A stretch of 6,771 nt of DNA, from the NCBI GenBank assembly GCA_934615235.1, contig CAKTTL010000129.1, forward strand, positions 1-6,771. Direction: 5' to 3'. The DNA comes from an uncultured Clostridia bacterium. Lineage in GTDB: Bacteria > Bacillota > Clostridia > Christensenellales > Aristaeellaceae. Numbering within the stretch: the stretch's first letter is position 1; every line of letters begins with the position of its first letter. The notes under the pieces are model-generated. The model was given only the letters and a program-made list of their open reading frames with translations, searched no databases and was not told the origin of the DNA. The translations under genes and the position numbers were made by a program. Below are positions 1 to 6,746 of this stretch, piece by piece.

Positions 1-213
1 TCCAGCGCGGCCATCGGCTTCCTGAAAAAGCGCGGCTGCACGCATATCCGCCTGATGTGCCTGATCGCGGCGCCCGAAGGCGTGGAGCGCGTGCAGAAGG
101 ATCATCCGGACGTGGATATCTACGTCGCGGCGATGGACGACCACCTCAACGAACACGGCTATATCGTTCCGGGTCTGGGCGACGCGGGCGACCGGCTGTT
201 CGGTACGAAATAA
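1..213 (+). CDS. upp: Uracil phosphoribosyltransferase, C-terminal part (5' end outside window)
   Basis: This is the last 70 codons of a gene that begins before the window; the reading frame is open from base 1 and stops at TAA 211-213. The enzyme joins uracil to PRPP to give UMP and pyrophosphate in cytosolic pyrimidine salvage. The visible part carries the family's C-terminal signature: an LIAAPEGVE stretch (about residues 22-30 of the fragment), HPDVDIY, then LNEHGYIVPGLGDAGDR and the terminal LFGTK. The GYIVPGLGDAGDR loop is the uracil-binding region known from this family. The PRPP-binding loop lies upstream and cannot be seen. The fragment starts just after the position where the family has its ATGG motif. 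Only 36 nt separate it from the ATPase cluster, with no visible terminator, so transcription could run through. Confidence 0.96.
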   Translation, partial: SSAAIGFLKKRGCTHIRLMCLIAAPEGVERVQKDHPDVDIYVAAMDDHLNEHGYIVPGLGDAGDRLFGTK

Positions 214-236
214 ACTCTGTTTCTTGGAACAGGCAT

Positions 237-242
237 GGGAGG
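237..242 (+). promoter_or_regulatory. Ribosome binding site that sets the ntpF start
   Basis: GGGAGG lies 7 nt before the ATG at 250. It overlaps the alternative in-frame ATG at 235, which therefore is unlikely to be the start. The rest of the 36-nt gap (214-249) shows no inverted repeat with a T-run and no clear -35/-10 pair. Confidence 0.7.
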
Positions 243-249
243 CGAATCA

Positions 250-573
250 ATGTCACTGGAGCTTCTCAAAACAATTGAACAGGCGGAAGCGCAGGCGGAT
301 TCCATCCGTCAGGACGCTTCCCGCAGGGCGCGTGAGCTCGTCGTCGAGGCGGACAAGCGCGGCGCGGAGGAAGAAGCGCGCGCCGTGACCCGCCGCCGGC
401 AGGAGGCGCAGAATATCCTGCGCCAGGCGCAGGAAACGTCCGAGCGCCGCATCGCCGGGCTGGCGAAGCAGCAGCAGATCGAGCGCGAGACGGTATGCAA
501 CGCCGCCCGCAGGAAGCTCGACGCCGCCGCGTCGTTGATTTTTGAAAGGATTGTTGGCGATGGCAATCGTTGA
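250..573 (+). CDS. ntpF: V-type ATPase peripheral-stalk subunit G/H (NtpF/AhaH-like)
   Basis: This 107-residue, highly charged protein is almost wholly helical, rich in Ala, Glu, Arg and Gln. It has heptad-like spacing from about residue 5 to 100, with no membrane segment and no catalytic motif. That matches the small coiled-coil subunit (G in eukaryotes, H in archaea, NtpF in E. hirae) that pairs with subunit E to make the peripheral stalk tying the catalytic head to subunit I. Its place directly before the subunit I gene fits the same role, as in the ntp operon. The start at 250 is chosen because GGGAGG lies 7 nt upstream. The 3' end overlaps the next gene by 14 nt, which suggests translational coupling. 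Sequence identity in this family is weak, so the call rests on length, composition and position. Confidence 0.85.
   Translation: MSLELLKTIEQAEAQADSIRQDASRRARELVVEADKRGAEEEARAVTRRRQEAQNILRQAQETSERRIAGLAKQQQIERETVCNAARRKLDAAASLIFERIVGDGNR
544..550 (+). promoter_or_regulatory. Ribosome binding site for ntpI, inside the ntpF coding region
   Basis: GAAAGGA ends 9 nt before the ATG at 560. It supports that start over the in-frame TTG at 542, which lies upstream of the site. The product then begins MAIVEMKRL, as family members usually do. Confidence 0.6.
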
Positions 574-2500
574 GATGAAGCGTTTATCGCTCCTTGCGCT
601 GCGCGCCGACCGGGATAGGCTGCTTCGGACGATGCAGCGCATGGGCTGCGTGGAAATTACCGAAATTCAGGACGAAACGCTGAAGGCGTACCTGAATTCC
701 GGCCGCGGCCAGGCGGAAAACGTCGATGAAAAGCTTGCCCGCATCAAATGGGCCGTTTTGCTGCTTTCCCGCTACGAGGTGAAGAAAAAGAGCCTGCTGA
801 ACATGTTCGCGGGTATCCCCGAGGCGACGGAAGAAGAGGCGCAGGCCGTTGCGGCCGACGCGGCGGCGGTCATGCGCACGGTGGAAGCGTGCGAGGCGTG
901 CGAGCGCCGCGAAGGCGAAATGCGCGCCCGCGAAACGCGCGCCGGCGTGCAGATCGCGCAGCTGCGCCCCTGGCTGGCGTTTGATATCCCCGCCGAAAAG
1001 CTGACGCCTACGCGCGATACCGTGCAGTTTGCCGGTACCGTCAGCGCGACGCGGATGGAGGCGCTCGAGGGCGCTTTCGCGCCGCTGGCCGCAAGGCTGC
1101 AGGTTGTCGGCACGAACGGGGACGAGGCGTGCGTCTGGGCGATCGCCCATCGCGACGACGCGAAGGCGGCGCAGGAAGCCCTTGCCGCGGCGGATTTCTC
1201 GGCCGCGCAGTTCCCCTGCGCCGAGGGCACGCCCGCTCAGCAGCGCGAAGCGCTGGAAAACGAACTGAAAAAGATCGCGGATGAGAAAAAAGCCGCGGAA
1301 GACGAACTGCGCGCGCTGGCGGCGGATCTGCCCCGGCTGCGCATCCTCTATGAACTGACCGCGCAGGAACGCGACCGGCAGACCGCCGCGCTGCGTTTCG
1401 CGCAGACCGAAACCGCCTTCCTTATGGAAGGCTGGGCGCCCGCGGGCAAGGCCGAAAAGCTTGAGAAAAAGCTCAAAGAGGTCAGCCCCGAGTGCGAGAT
1501 CGAGTTCCGCGACCCGAGGGACGAGGAACAGCCGCCGGTGCTTCTGCACAACAACAAGTTTGCAGCGCCGTATGAATCGATCGTGGCGGGGTATTCGCTG
1601 CCCGATCCGCGCGGATTCGACCCGACGGCGATTATGGCGCCGTTCTTCGCGTGCTTCTTCGGCATGATGGTATCGGACGCGGGCTACGGCATGGTGATGG
1701 CGATCATGATCCCGCTCATCATCCATTTCCTGCATCCGCCCAAATCCATGCGCAACATGATGTACGTGCTGACGGCGGGCGGCGTGTTTACCGTCATCTG
1801 GGGTACGATTTACGACACCTGGTTCGGCGCGAACCTCAACCCGAAGTTCCTGCAGCCGATCCTCATCAACGCGCTGGAAGACCCGATGAAGATGATGTTC
1901 GTCTGCATCGGCATGGGCGTAATTCACCTCTTTACCGGCGTGGGCGTGGCCGCCTATATGAACATAAAGCGCGGCAAGCCGTGGTCGGCGCTGTTTGATC
2001 AGGGATTCTGGATTCTCATGATCGTGGGCATCGGGCTGATGCTGGCCGTTCCGTCCGTGGCGACGGCGGGCAAGTTCATGGCGCTGGGCGGCGCGGTGGG
2101 GATTCTCCTCACGGCCGGGCGCGAAAAGCCGACGGTGCTGGGCAAGATCATGGGCGGCTTCGGCGCGCTGTACGGCGTTTCGTCGTGGCTGGGCGATATT
2201 CTCAGCTACATGCGCCTGTTCGGCATGGGCCTTGCGACCGGCGTTATCGGCATGGTGGCCAACATGCTGGCGGGGCTGATTATGACCAACCCCATCGGCG
2301 ACGTATTCGGCGTAATCCTGCTGGTGGCGGTGCACGCGTTCAACGCGTTCATCAACGTGCTCGGCGCGTATGTGCATTCCTGCCGTCTGGCGTATATCGA
2401 GTTCTTCTCCAAATTCTATGAAGACGGCGGCGTTGAATTCAAGCCGCTCACGCGCACTCCGCGCTACGTTGCCATCGGCACGGAAGCGGAAAACGAATAA
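560..2500 (+). CDS. ntpI: V-type ATPase membrane stator subunit I (a-subunit homologue)
   Basis: This 646-residue protein forms the static half of the ion path and anchors the peripheral stalks in the membrane; the length is usual for bacterial NtpI. The N-terminal half is cytosolic: it opens MAIVEMKRL and has a charged coiled coil at about residues 227-265. The FLMEGWAP motif is at 287-294. The C-terminal half is membrane-embedded, with about eight hydrophobic segments from residue 358 on. The first contains the family motif FFGMMVSDAGYG (366-377). Two conserved arginines are visible: Arg552 in LSYMRLFGMGLA and Arg609 in VHSCRLAYIEFF. They correspond in spacing to E. hirae Arg573 and Arg629, which face the proteolipid glutamate. 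The residue before Arg552 is Met. The gene overlaps ntpF at its start and is followed by a 30-nt AT-rich gap before ntpK. Confidence 0.97.
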   Translation: MAIVEMKRLSLLALRADRDRLLRTMQRMGCVEITEIQDETLKAYLNSGRGQAENVDEKLARIKWAVLLLSRYEVKKKSLLNMFAGIPEATEEEAQAVAADAAAVMRTVEACEACERREGEMRARETRAGVQIAQLRPWLAFDIPAEKLTPTRDTVQFAGTVSATRMEALEGAFAPLAARLQVVGTNGDEACVWAIAHRDDAKAAQEALAAADFSAAQFPCAEGTPAQQREALENELKKIADEKKAAEDELRALAADLPRLRILYELTAQERDRQTAALRFAQTETAFLMEGWAPAGKAEKLEKKLKEVSPECEIEFRDPRDEEQPPVLLHNNKFAAPYESIVAGYSLPDPRGFDPTAIMAPFFACFFGMMVSDAGYGMVMAIMIPLIIHFLHPPKSMRNMMYVLTAGGVFTVIWGTIYDTWFGANLNPKFLQPILINALEDPMKMMFVCIGMGVIHLFTGVGVAAYMNIKRGKPWSALFDQGFWILMIVGIGLMLAVPSVATAGKFMALGGAVGILLTAGREKPTVLGKIMGGFGALYGVSSWLGDILSYMRLFGMGLATGVIGMVANMLAGLIMTNPIGDVFGVILLVAVHAFNAFINVLGAYVHSCRLAYIEFFSKFYEDGGVEFKPLTRTPRYVAIGTEAENE

Positions 2501-2514
2501 ACACTTCAATATTT

Positions 2515-2522
2515 TAAGGAGG
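2515..2522 (+). promoter_or_regulatory. Strong ribosome binding site for ntpK
   Basis: TAAGGAGG is a full match to the anti-Shine-Dalgarno core and sits 8 nt before the ATG at 2531, within an AT-rich 30-nt gap (2501-2530). It is the longest and cleanest such site in the window. I infer high initiation for the proteolipid, which is needed in about ten copies per enzyme in E. hirae. No promoter is evident in the gap. Confidence 0.75.
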
Positions 2523-2530
2523 AAACATTC

Positions 2531-3016
2531 ATGGATATTCTCGGACTGTCGATCGGTCAGGTTCTGGCGCTGCTGGGCGCGGCGTTTGCGGCGCTGCTGG
2601 CGGGCATCGGTTCGGCGCGCGGCGTGGGCATCGCCGGCGAGGCCTCCTCGGGCGTCTGCACGGAAAACCCCGAGCTGTTCGGTAAGTGCCTGGTTCTGCA
2701 GCTGCTGCCCGGTACGCAGGGCATCTACGGCTTCCTGATCGCCTTCATCGTGCTGATCAAGACCAACTTCCTCGGCGGCATGGTTGACCTCTCCGTCACC
2801 CAGGGCCTGCTCATCTTCGTCGGCTGCCTGCCGATCGCGTTCGTCGGCTTCTTCTCCGCGCTGTATCAGGCGCGCGTGGCCGCTTCCGCCATCAACATGA
2901 CCGGCGCGCGTCCGGAACTGTCCGGCCGCGGCGTTACCATGGCCGTCATGGTTGAAACCTATGCGGTTCTGGCGCTGCTGTCTTCCTTCCTGATGGTCTT
3001 CTTCGTACAGATTTAA
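2531..3016 (+). CDS. ntpK: V-type ATPase proteolipid subunit K (c-ring), predicted Na+-binding
   Basis: This 161-residue, very hydrophobic protein has four transmembrane helices (about residues 8-30, 53-77, 88-112 and 133-158). It is the duplicated double-hairpin form of the c subunit that builds the rotor ring. Only the second hairpin has the ion-carrying acid: Glu142 in VMVETYAVL. The first hairpin instead has LLPGTQGIYG. Aligned by eye with E. hirae NtpK, the five side chains that bind Na+ there (Leu61, Thr64, Gln65, Gln110, Glu139) are all present as Leu59, Thr62, Gln63, Gln113 and Glu142, so Na+ coupling is inferred. The tandem halves also share a small-residue glycine-rich first helix (AGIGSARGVGIAG). 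It lies between ntpI and ntpE, as in the ntp operon, and its TAA overlaps the ribosome binding site of ntpE. Confidence 0.98.
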   Translation: MDILGLSIGQVLALLGAAFAALLAGIGSARGVGIAGEASSGVCTENPELFGKCLVLQLLPGTQGIYGFLIAFIVLIKTNFLGGMVDLSVTQGLLIFVGCLPIAFVGFFSALYQARVAASAINMTGARPELSGRGVTMAVMVETYAVLALLSSFLMVFFVQI

Positions 3017-3028
3017 GGAGTTAATGCA

Positions 3029-3619
3029 ATGAATGCTGACGCCATCCTGAAAAGGATTGAGCAGGACGCCCGGCAAAGCGCGGAAGCGACGATGGACGAC
3101 GCGCGCAAGCGCGCCGAAGCGCTGAGCGCCGCCAGGCGTGAAAAGCTTTCTCAAGAGGACGAAGCGGCGATGGCCCAGGCGCGCAAAGACGCGCTCGCGC
3201 TCGACGACCGCCTGCAGCGCATGGCCGAGCTGGACGCGCGCAAAGCGCTCCTGGCCGAAAAGCGCAGGGTGCTCGACGAGGCGTTTGCGCTGGCTTTGGA
3301 AAAAATGCGCAAAATGCCCGCCGCCAGGGCGAAGGAATTCGCGCTGCGCACGCTGCTGGAAAGCGCGCAGGGCGATGAAACCGTCGTCGCGGATCAGGAC
3401 AGCGCATGGCTGGACGACGCGTTTATCGCGGAAGCCAACAAGGCGCTGGCCGCCTCCGGCCGCGAAGGAAAGCTGACCCTCTCGGACGAGAAAAAGGCGC
3501 TGGGCGGCGGGTTCCTGCTGACCCACGACGGCATGGAAGTGAACTGCTCCTTCCCGGCCGTGCTCTCGGCGCGCAGGCTGGAGCTGGAGGCCGACGTGGC
3601 CTCGGCGCTCTTCGGTTAA
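3029..3619 (+). CDS. ntpE: V-type ATPase peripheral-stalk subunit E
   Basis: This 196-residue soluble protein has the usual size and two-part build of subunit E. An N-terminal helix of about 95 residues, rich in Ala, Arg, Glu and Lys, forms the coiled coil with the G/H-type subunit. A C-terminal globular domain binds the top of subunit B. The best family signature is near the end: LGGGFLLTHDGMEVNCSF (about residues 161-178), then an Arg/Glu/Leu-rich helix finishing in ALFG. AAGGAG at 3015-3020, partly inside the ntpK stop codon, precedes the ATG at 3029 by 8 nt and supports that start. An out-of-frame ATG at 3024 is too close to the site. The 28-nt gap to ntpC starts with a short A-run after the stop but shows no hairpin. 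Confidence 0.95.
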   Translation: MNADAILKRIEQDARQSAEATMDDARKRAEALSAARREKLSQEDEAAMAQARKDALALDDRLQRMAELDARKALLAEKRRVLDEAFALALEKMRKMPAARAKEFALRTLLESAQGDETVVADQDSAWLDDAFIAEANKALAASGREGKLTLSDEKKALGGGFLLTHDGMEVNCSFPAVLSARRLELEADVASALFG

Positions 3620-3647
3620 AAAAATCGATGCGGAAGGAGGCCGGAAA

Positions 3648-4628
3648 ATGGCCCAGAATAGTGTAGCCCATGCGGTTGCGCGAGTTCACGTGCTGGGGCG
3701 CGACGCTCTGGACGCAGGCCGCATCGACCGGCTTTTGAGCGCTTCGAGCTACGAAGAGGCGCTCAAAACCCTCAACGAGATCGGCTGGACAAACGAAGCC
3801 GGGCAGGATCCGGAGCAGGCCGCCGCGGAGCATGTGCGCGCCGCGTGTGAGCTGGTGCGCCAGATCGCCCCGAAAGAGGCGGCGATCGACTGCTTCCTGC
3901 TTCGGTACGACGCGATCAACCTCAAAATGCTGCTCAAGGCGCGCTGCCGCGGCCAGGAACCGGCGATGCTTTCCGAATGCGGAACCATCCCGGTCGACGT
4001 GCTGACCCGCTGCGTGACCGAACACAACTATAACCGCCTGCCCGAAACGCTCAAAACGGCGCTGGACGCGCTGGAGAAATCGCTCGCCGTGCGCGAAGAT
4101 CCGCTGGAAATCGATCTGACGGTCGATAAGGCCGTCTGCGCGCTGATCGGGGAAACGCTCAAGGGCGTGCCCTCGAAGACGATCCGCGGCTATTTTACGG
4201 CCCGGAACGATCTTCTCAACGCCGTGATGCTGCTGCGCGTGAAAAAGCTGGGGCGCGACGCGTCGTTTATGGCGCAGATGCTGCTGCCCGGCGGAACCGT
4301 TTCCGAAAAGGAATGGCGCGCGGCGTTCGAACGGCCTGAGCTGCTGGGCAAAATGCTGGAAAAATATGGGGCGAAGGTGAAATCTGCCGCGCTTGGCGCG
4401 GCGCAGGATTCCGCCCGCCTGCCCATCCTCGAAAAAGCGGCCGACGACGCGCTTCTGCGTCCGTTTACCGCGCTGCGCTACGACGCGCTGCGGCCGGAGC
4501 CCATCTGCGGGTATCTCCTCGGCGCGGAACGCGAGGCGGCGGCGGTGCGGCTGATTCTTGCGGGCAAGCTGAACGGCTTCAGGGCCGAGGCCATCCGGGA
4601 AAGGTTGCGTGAGCTGTATGGCGAATGA
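3648..4628 (+). CDS. ntpC: V-type ATPase socket subunit C (d-subunit homologue)
   Basis: This 326-residue soluble helical protein is the size expected for bacterial NtpC. This subunit is the funnel-shaped socket linking the central shaft (D and F) to the K ring. The family's repeated Tyr/Asp/Asn helix motif is visible twice: YDAINLKMLLKAR (residues 87-99) and YFTARNDLLNAVMLLR (182-197). A third, more diverged module is at the C-terminal end (EPICGYLLGAEREAAAVRLI), typical of the contact that ends these proteins. This agrees with the threefold internal repeat known in the Thermus subunit. No membrane segment is present. AAGGAGG at 3634-3640, 7 nt before the ATG, supports the start. The last 11 nt overlap the next gene. 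Confidence 0.95.
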   Translation: MAQNSVAHAVARVHVLGRDALDAGRIDRLLSASSYEEALKTLNEIGWTNEAGQDPEQAAAEHVRAACELVRQIAPKEAAIDCFLLRYDAINLKMLLKARCRGQEPAMLSECGTIPVDVLTRCVTEHNYNRLPETLKTALDALEKSLAVREDPLEIDLTVDKAVCALIGETLKGVPSKTIRGYFTARNDLLNAVMLLRVKKLGRDASFMAQMLLPGGTVSEKEWRAAFERPELLGKMLEKYGAKVKSAALGAAQDSARLPILEKAADDALLRPFTALRYDALRPEPICGYLLGAEREAAAVRLILAGKLNGFRAEAIRERLRELYGE

Positions 4629-4968
4629 AAAAATGGGCGCCGTGGGCGAGCGCGACGCCGTGCTGGCCTTTAAGGCCATGGGCATGCGCGTGGAAACCGC
4701 GCAGACCCAGCACGAGGTGCACCGCGCCGTGATGAAGCTGGCGAACGAAGGCGTTCCGGTGATCTTCATCACCGAGCGCGCCGCGCAGCTTTCGCCCGAA
4801 ACGATGGAACGCTTCAAATCCTCCGCAAACCCGGTGCTCATCCCCATCCCGGGAAGCCAGGGCACGAACGGGTTCGGCATGCAGCGCGTCAAGGCCAACG
4901 TCGAGAAGGCCATCGGCGCGGATATCTTGTTTGAATCGCCGTCAGGCGATGGAAGGAAAGAGGGGTAA
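4618..4968 (+). CDS. ntpG: V-type ATPase central-shaft subunit F
   Basis: This 116-residue protein matches the F subunit of the central shaft (called NtpG in E. hirae), which binds subunit D and tunes ATPase activity. It has the CheY-like alternating beta/alpha pattern: KMGAVGERDAVLAFKAMGM (residues 5-23) as the first strand and helix. VPVIFITERAAQL then follows, with NPVLIPIPGSQG before the C-terminal helix. The start at 4618 is chosen because homologues begin a few residues before the AVGERD strand. A GTG at 4609 would add three residues and sits closer to the GGAAAGG at 4598-4604, so it is a real alternative. Its start overlaps the end of ntpC by 11 nt. The last residues (SPSGDGRKEG) look like a polar tail and are coded by the purine-rich tract that serves as the ntpA ribosome binding site. 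Confidence 0.93.
   Translation: MANEKMGAVGERDAVLAFKAMGMRVETAQTQHEVHRAVMKLANEGVPVIFITERAAQLSPETMERFKSSANPVLIPIPGSQGTNGFGMQRVKANVEKAIGADILFESPSGDGRKEG
4959..4965 (+). promoter_or_regulatory. Ribosome binding site for ntpA, inside the end of the F-subunit gene
   Basis: AGAGGGG ends 10 nt before the ATG at 4976, and a second purine block, GGAAGG (4951-4956), lies just upstream. It is placed to serve 4976 and not the in-frame TTG at 4931 or ATG at 4949, which lie before it. Confidence 0.55.
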
Positions 4969-4975
4969 AATACCG

Positions 4976-6745
4976 ATGCAACAGGGCAACATCATCAAGG
5001 TTGCAGGCCCCTTGATTGTCGCGGAAAATATGGCCGACGCCAAGATGTACGATGTGGTGCGCGTATCGGAAAAGCGGCTGGTCGGTGAAATCATCGAACT
5101 GCGCGGCGACAAGGCTTCTATCCAGGTTTACGAAGAAACCAGCGGCCTGGGCCCGGGCGAACCGGTCTTTTCCACCGGCGCGCCGCTGAGCGTAGAACTC
5201 GGGCCGGGGCTGATCGAGTCCATCTTCGACGGCATCCAGCGTCCGCTGGAGGTCATCTATGAAAAGGCGGGCGACCGCATCACCCGCGGCGTCGAGGTAA
5301 CCTCGCTGGATCACACCAAACCGTGGCCCTTCAAGGCCGTGGCGAAGGCCGGCCAGCAGGTTGTTCCCGGCGACGTGCTGGGCATGGTGCAGGAAACCGC
5401 CGTCGTTCAGCAGAAAATCATGGTGCCCGCGGGGCTTCGCGGCACGGTGAAAACCATCGCCGACAGAACGGCCACGCTGGACGATACCGTCTGCGAAATC
5501 GAAACCGAGGACGGCAAGACCGCCGCGGTGACGATGCTGCAGAAATGGCCGGTGCGCCGCGGCCGCCCCTATCAGGAAAAGCTGGCGCCCAACTTCCCGA
5601 TGATCACCGGTCAGCGCGTCATCGACACGCTCTTCCCGATCGCCTCCGGCGGCACCGCCGCGGTTCCCGGCCCGTTCGGCTCGGGCAAAACCGTCGTGCA
5701 GCATCAGCTGGCCAAGTGGGCGGACGCGGACATTATCGTCTACGTCGGCTGCGGCGAACGCGGAAACGAAATGACCGACGTTCTGATGGAGTTCCCGGAA
5801 CTGAAAGACCCGCGCACCGGCGAATCGCTGATGAAGCGCACGGTGCTGATCGCCAACACGTCGGACATGCCGGTTGCGGCGCGCGAAGCGTCCATCTATA
5901 CCGGCATCACCATCGCCGAATACTTCCGCGATATGGGCTATAAGGTCGCCATCATGGCCGACTCGACGAGCCGCTGGGCGGAAGCGCTGCGCGAAATGTC
6001 CGGCCGTCTGGAAGAAATGCCCGGCGAAGAAGGCTACCCGGCCTACCTCGGCAGCCGTGTGGCGGAGTTCTATGAGCGCGCCGGCATCGTCAGGTGCCTG
6101 GGCAGCGAGGGGCGCACCGGCTCCATCACGGCCATCGGCGCTGTGTCGCCTCCCGGCGGCGATATCTCCGAGCCCGTCTCGCAGGCCACGCTGCGCATCG
6201 TCAAGGTCTTCTGGGGCCTGAGCGCGCCGCTCGCCTACAAGCGCCACTTCCCGGCGATCGACTGGCTGCAGAGCTACTCCCTCTACTCCGACCGCATGAA
6301 CGAATGGTTCGACGAGAACGCCGCGCCCGACTGGATGGCGCTCCGCGCCGAAACCATGCGCATCCTGCAGGAGGAAAGCGAGCTGAACGAAATCGTGCAG
6401 CTGGTCGGCATCGACGCGCTTTCCTGGAAGGACCGGCTGACGATGGAAGTCGCCCGCTCCATCCGCGAGGACTATTTGCAGCAGAACGCGTTCGACGAGG
6501 TGGATACCTACACCTCGCTCAAGAAACAGTACCGCATGCTCCGGCTCGTGCTGGCCTACGGCAAGCGCGGCGCTGAAGCGCTCGACGGCGGCGCGGAGCT
6601 GTCGGCCGTGCTCGGCCTGCCCGCGCGCGACCGCATCGCGAGGATGAAGTACATCCCCGAAAACGAGATCGATCAGCAGCTGACCGAGATCGAAGACGCG
6701 CTGAACAGCCAGATTGCGGCGCTGGCCGACGAGGGAGGCAGATAA
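4976..6745 (+). CDS. ntpA: V-type ATPase catalytic subunit A
   Basis: This 589-residue protein is full-length for the family. It hydrolyses or makes ATP in the head together with subunit B. The N-terminal beta barrel begins GNIIKVAGPLIVAENM, and LGPGLIESIFDGIQRPLEV follows at about residues 78-96. A 'bulge' insertion typical of A subunits lies at about 110-190. The Walker A loop GPFGSGKT is at 232-239 with Lys238, and the catalytic Glu261 is in GCGERGNEM; both fall at the same numbers as in E. hirae NtpA. The Walker B region ADSTSRWAEALREMSGRL (Asp329) follows, then EEMPGEEGYPAYLGSR. The C-terminal third is helical. The start at 4976 gives the conserved N terminus. All key residues are intact, so the enzyme should be active. 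The gap to the F-subunit gene is 7 nt and to ntpB 1 nt. Confidence 0.99.
   Translation: MQQGNIIKVAGPLIVAENMADAKMYDVVRVSEKRLVGEIIELRGDKASIQVYEETSGLGPGEPVFSTGAPLSVELGPGLIESIFDGIQRPLEVIYEKAGDRITRGVEVTSLDHTKPWPFKAVAKAGQQVVPGDVLGMVQETAVVQQKIMVPAGLRGTVKTIADRTATLDDTVCEIETEDGKTAAVTMLQKWPVRRGRPYQEKLAPNFPMITGQRVIDTLFPIASGGTAAVPGPFGSGKTVVQHQLAKWADADIIVYVGCGERGNEMTDVLMEFPELKDPRTGESLMKRTVLIANTSDMPVAAREASIYTGITIAEYFRDMGYKVAIMADSTSRWAEALREMSGRLEEMPGEEGYPAYLGSRVAEFYERAGIVRCLGSEGRTGSITAIGAVSPPGGDISEPVSQATLRIVKVFWGLSAPLAYKRHFPAIDWLQSYSLYSDRMNEWFDENAAPDWMALRAETMRILQEESELNEIVQLVGIDALSWKDRLTMEVARSIREDYLQQNAFDEVDTYTSLKKQYRMLRLVLAYGKRGAEALDGGAELSAVLGLPARDRIARMKYIPENEIDQQLTEIEDALNSQIAALADEGGR
6731..6738 (+). promoter_or_regulatory. 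Ribosome binding site for ntpB, inside the ntpA coding end
   Basis: GAGGGAGG lies 8 nt before the ATG at 6747. It overlaps the codons for the last Glu-Gly-Gly of ntpA, so translation of B is probably coupled to that of A. Confidence 0.7.
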
Positions 6746-6746
6746 G

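Noticed and set aside
235..249. ATG at 235 as an earlier start for the ntpF-like gene
   Set aside because: The ribosome binding site GGGAGG (237-242) lies within this extension, so it points to the ATG at 250.
214..249. Promoter or terminator between upp and ntpF
   Set aside because: The 36 nt contain neither an inverted repeat followed by T residues nor a plausible -35/-10 pair; a promoter inside or before upp cannot be excluded.
542..559. TTG at 542 as the start of ntpI
   Set aside because: It lies before the GAAAGGA site, and the ATG at 560 gives the usual N terminus MAIVEMKRL.
584..3526. Very long open frame on the minus strand, 980 codons, antisense to ntpI, ntpK and ntpE
   Set aside because: It covers three confidently identified plus-strand genes. 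Its product is rich in Arg, His, Gln and Ala with no recognisable domain, as expected when GC-rich coding sequence is read on the opposite strand. No start site of its own is evident.
3617..3647. A-run after the ntpE stop as a terminator or frameshift site
   Set aside because: There is no stem-loop before it, it is A and not T on the coding strand, and it follows the stop codon; ntpC has its own good ribosome binding site just after it.
3423..4913. Minus-strand open frame of 496 codons opposite ntpC and the F-subunit gene
   Set aside because: It is fully antisense to genes with clear family motifs, and its composition is of the same Arg/His/Gln/Ala kind.
4931..4975. TTG at 4931 or ATG at 4949 as the start of ntpA
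   Set aside because: They would add residues unlike the family and lie before the AGAGGGG site; the ATG at 4976 gives the conserved N terminus.
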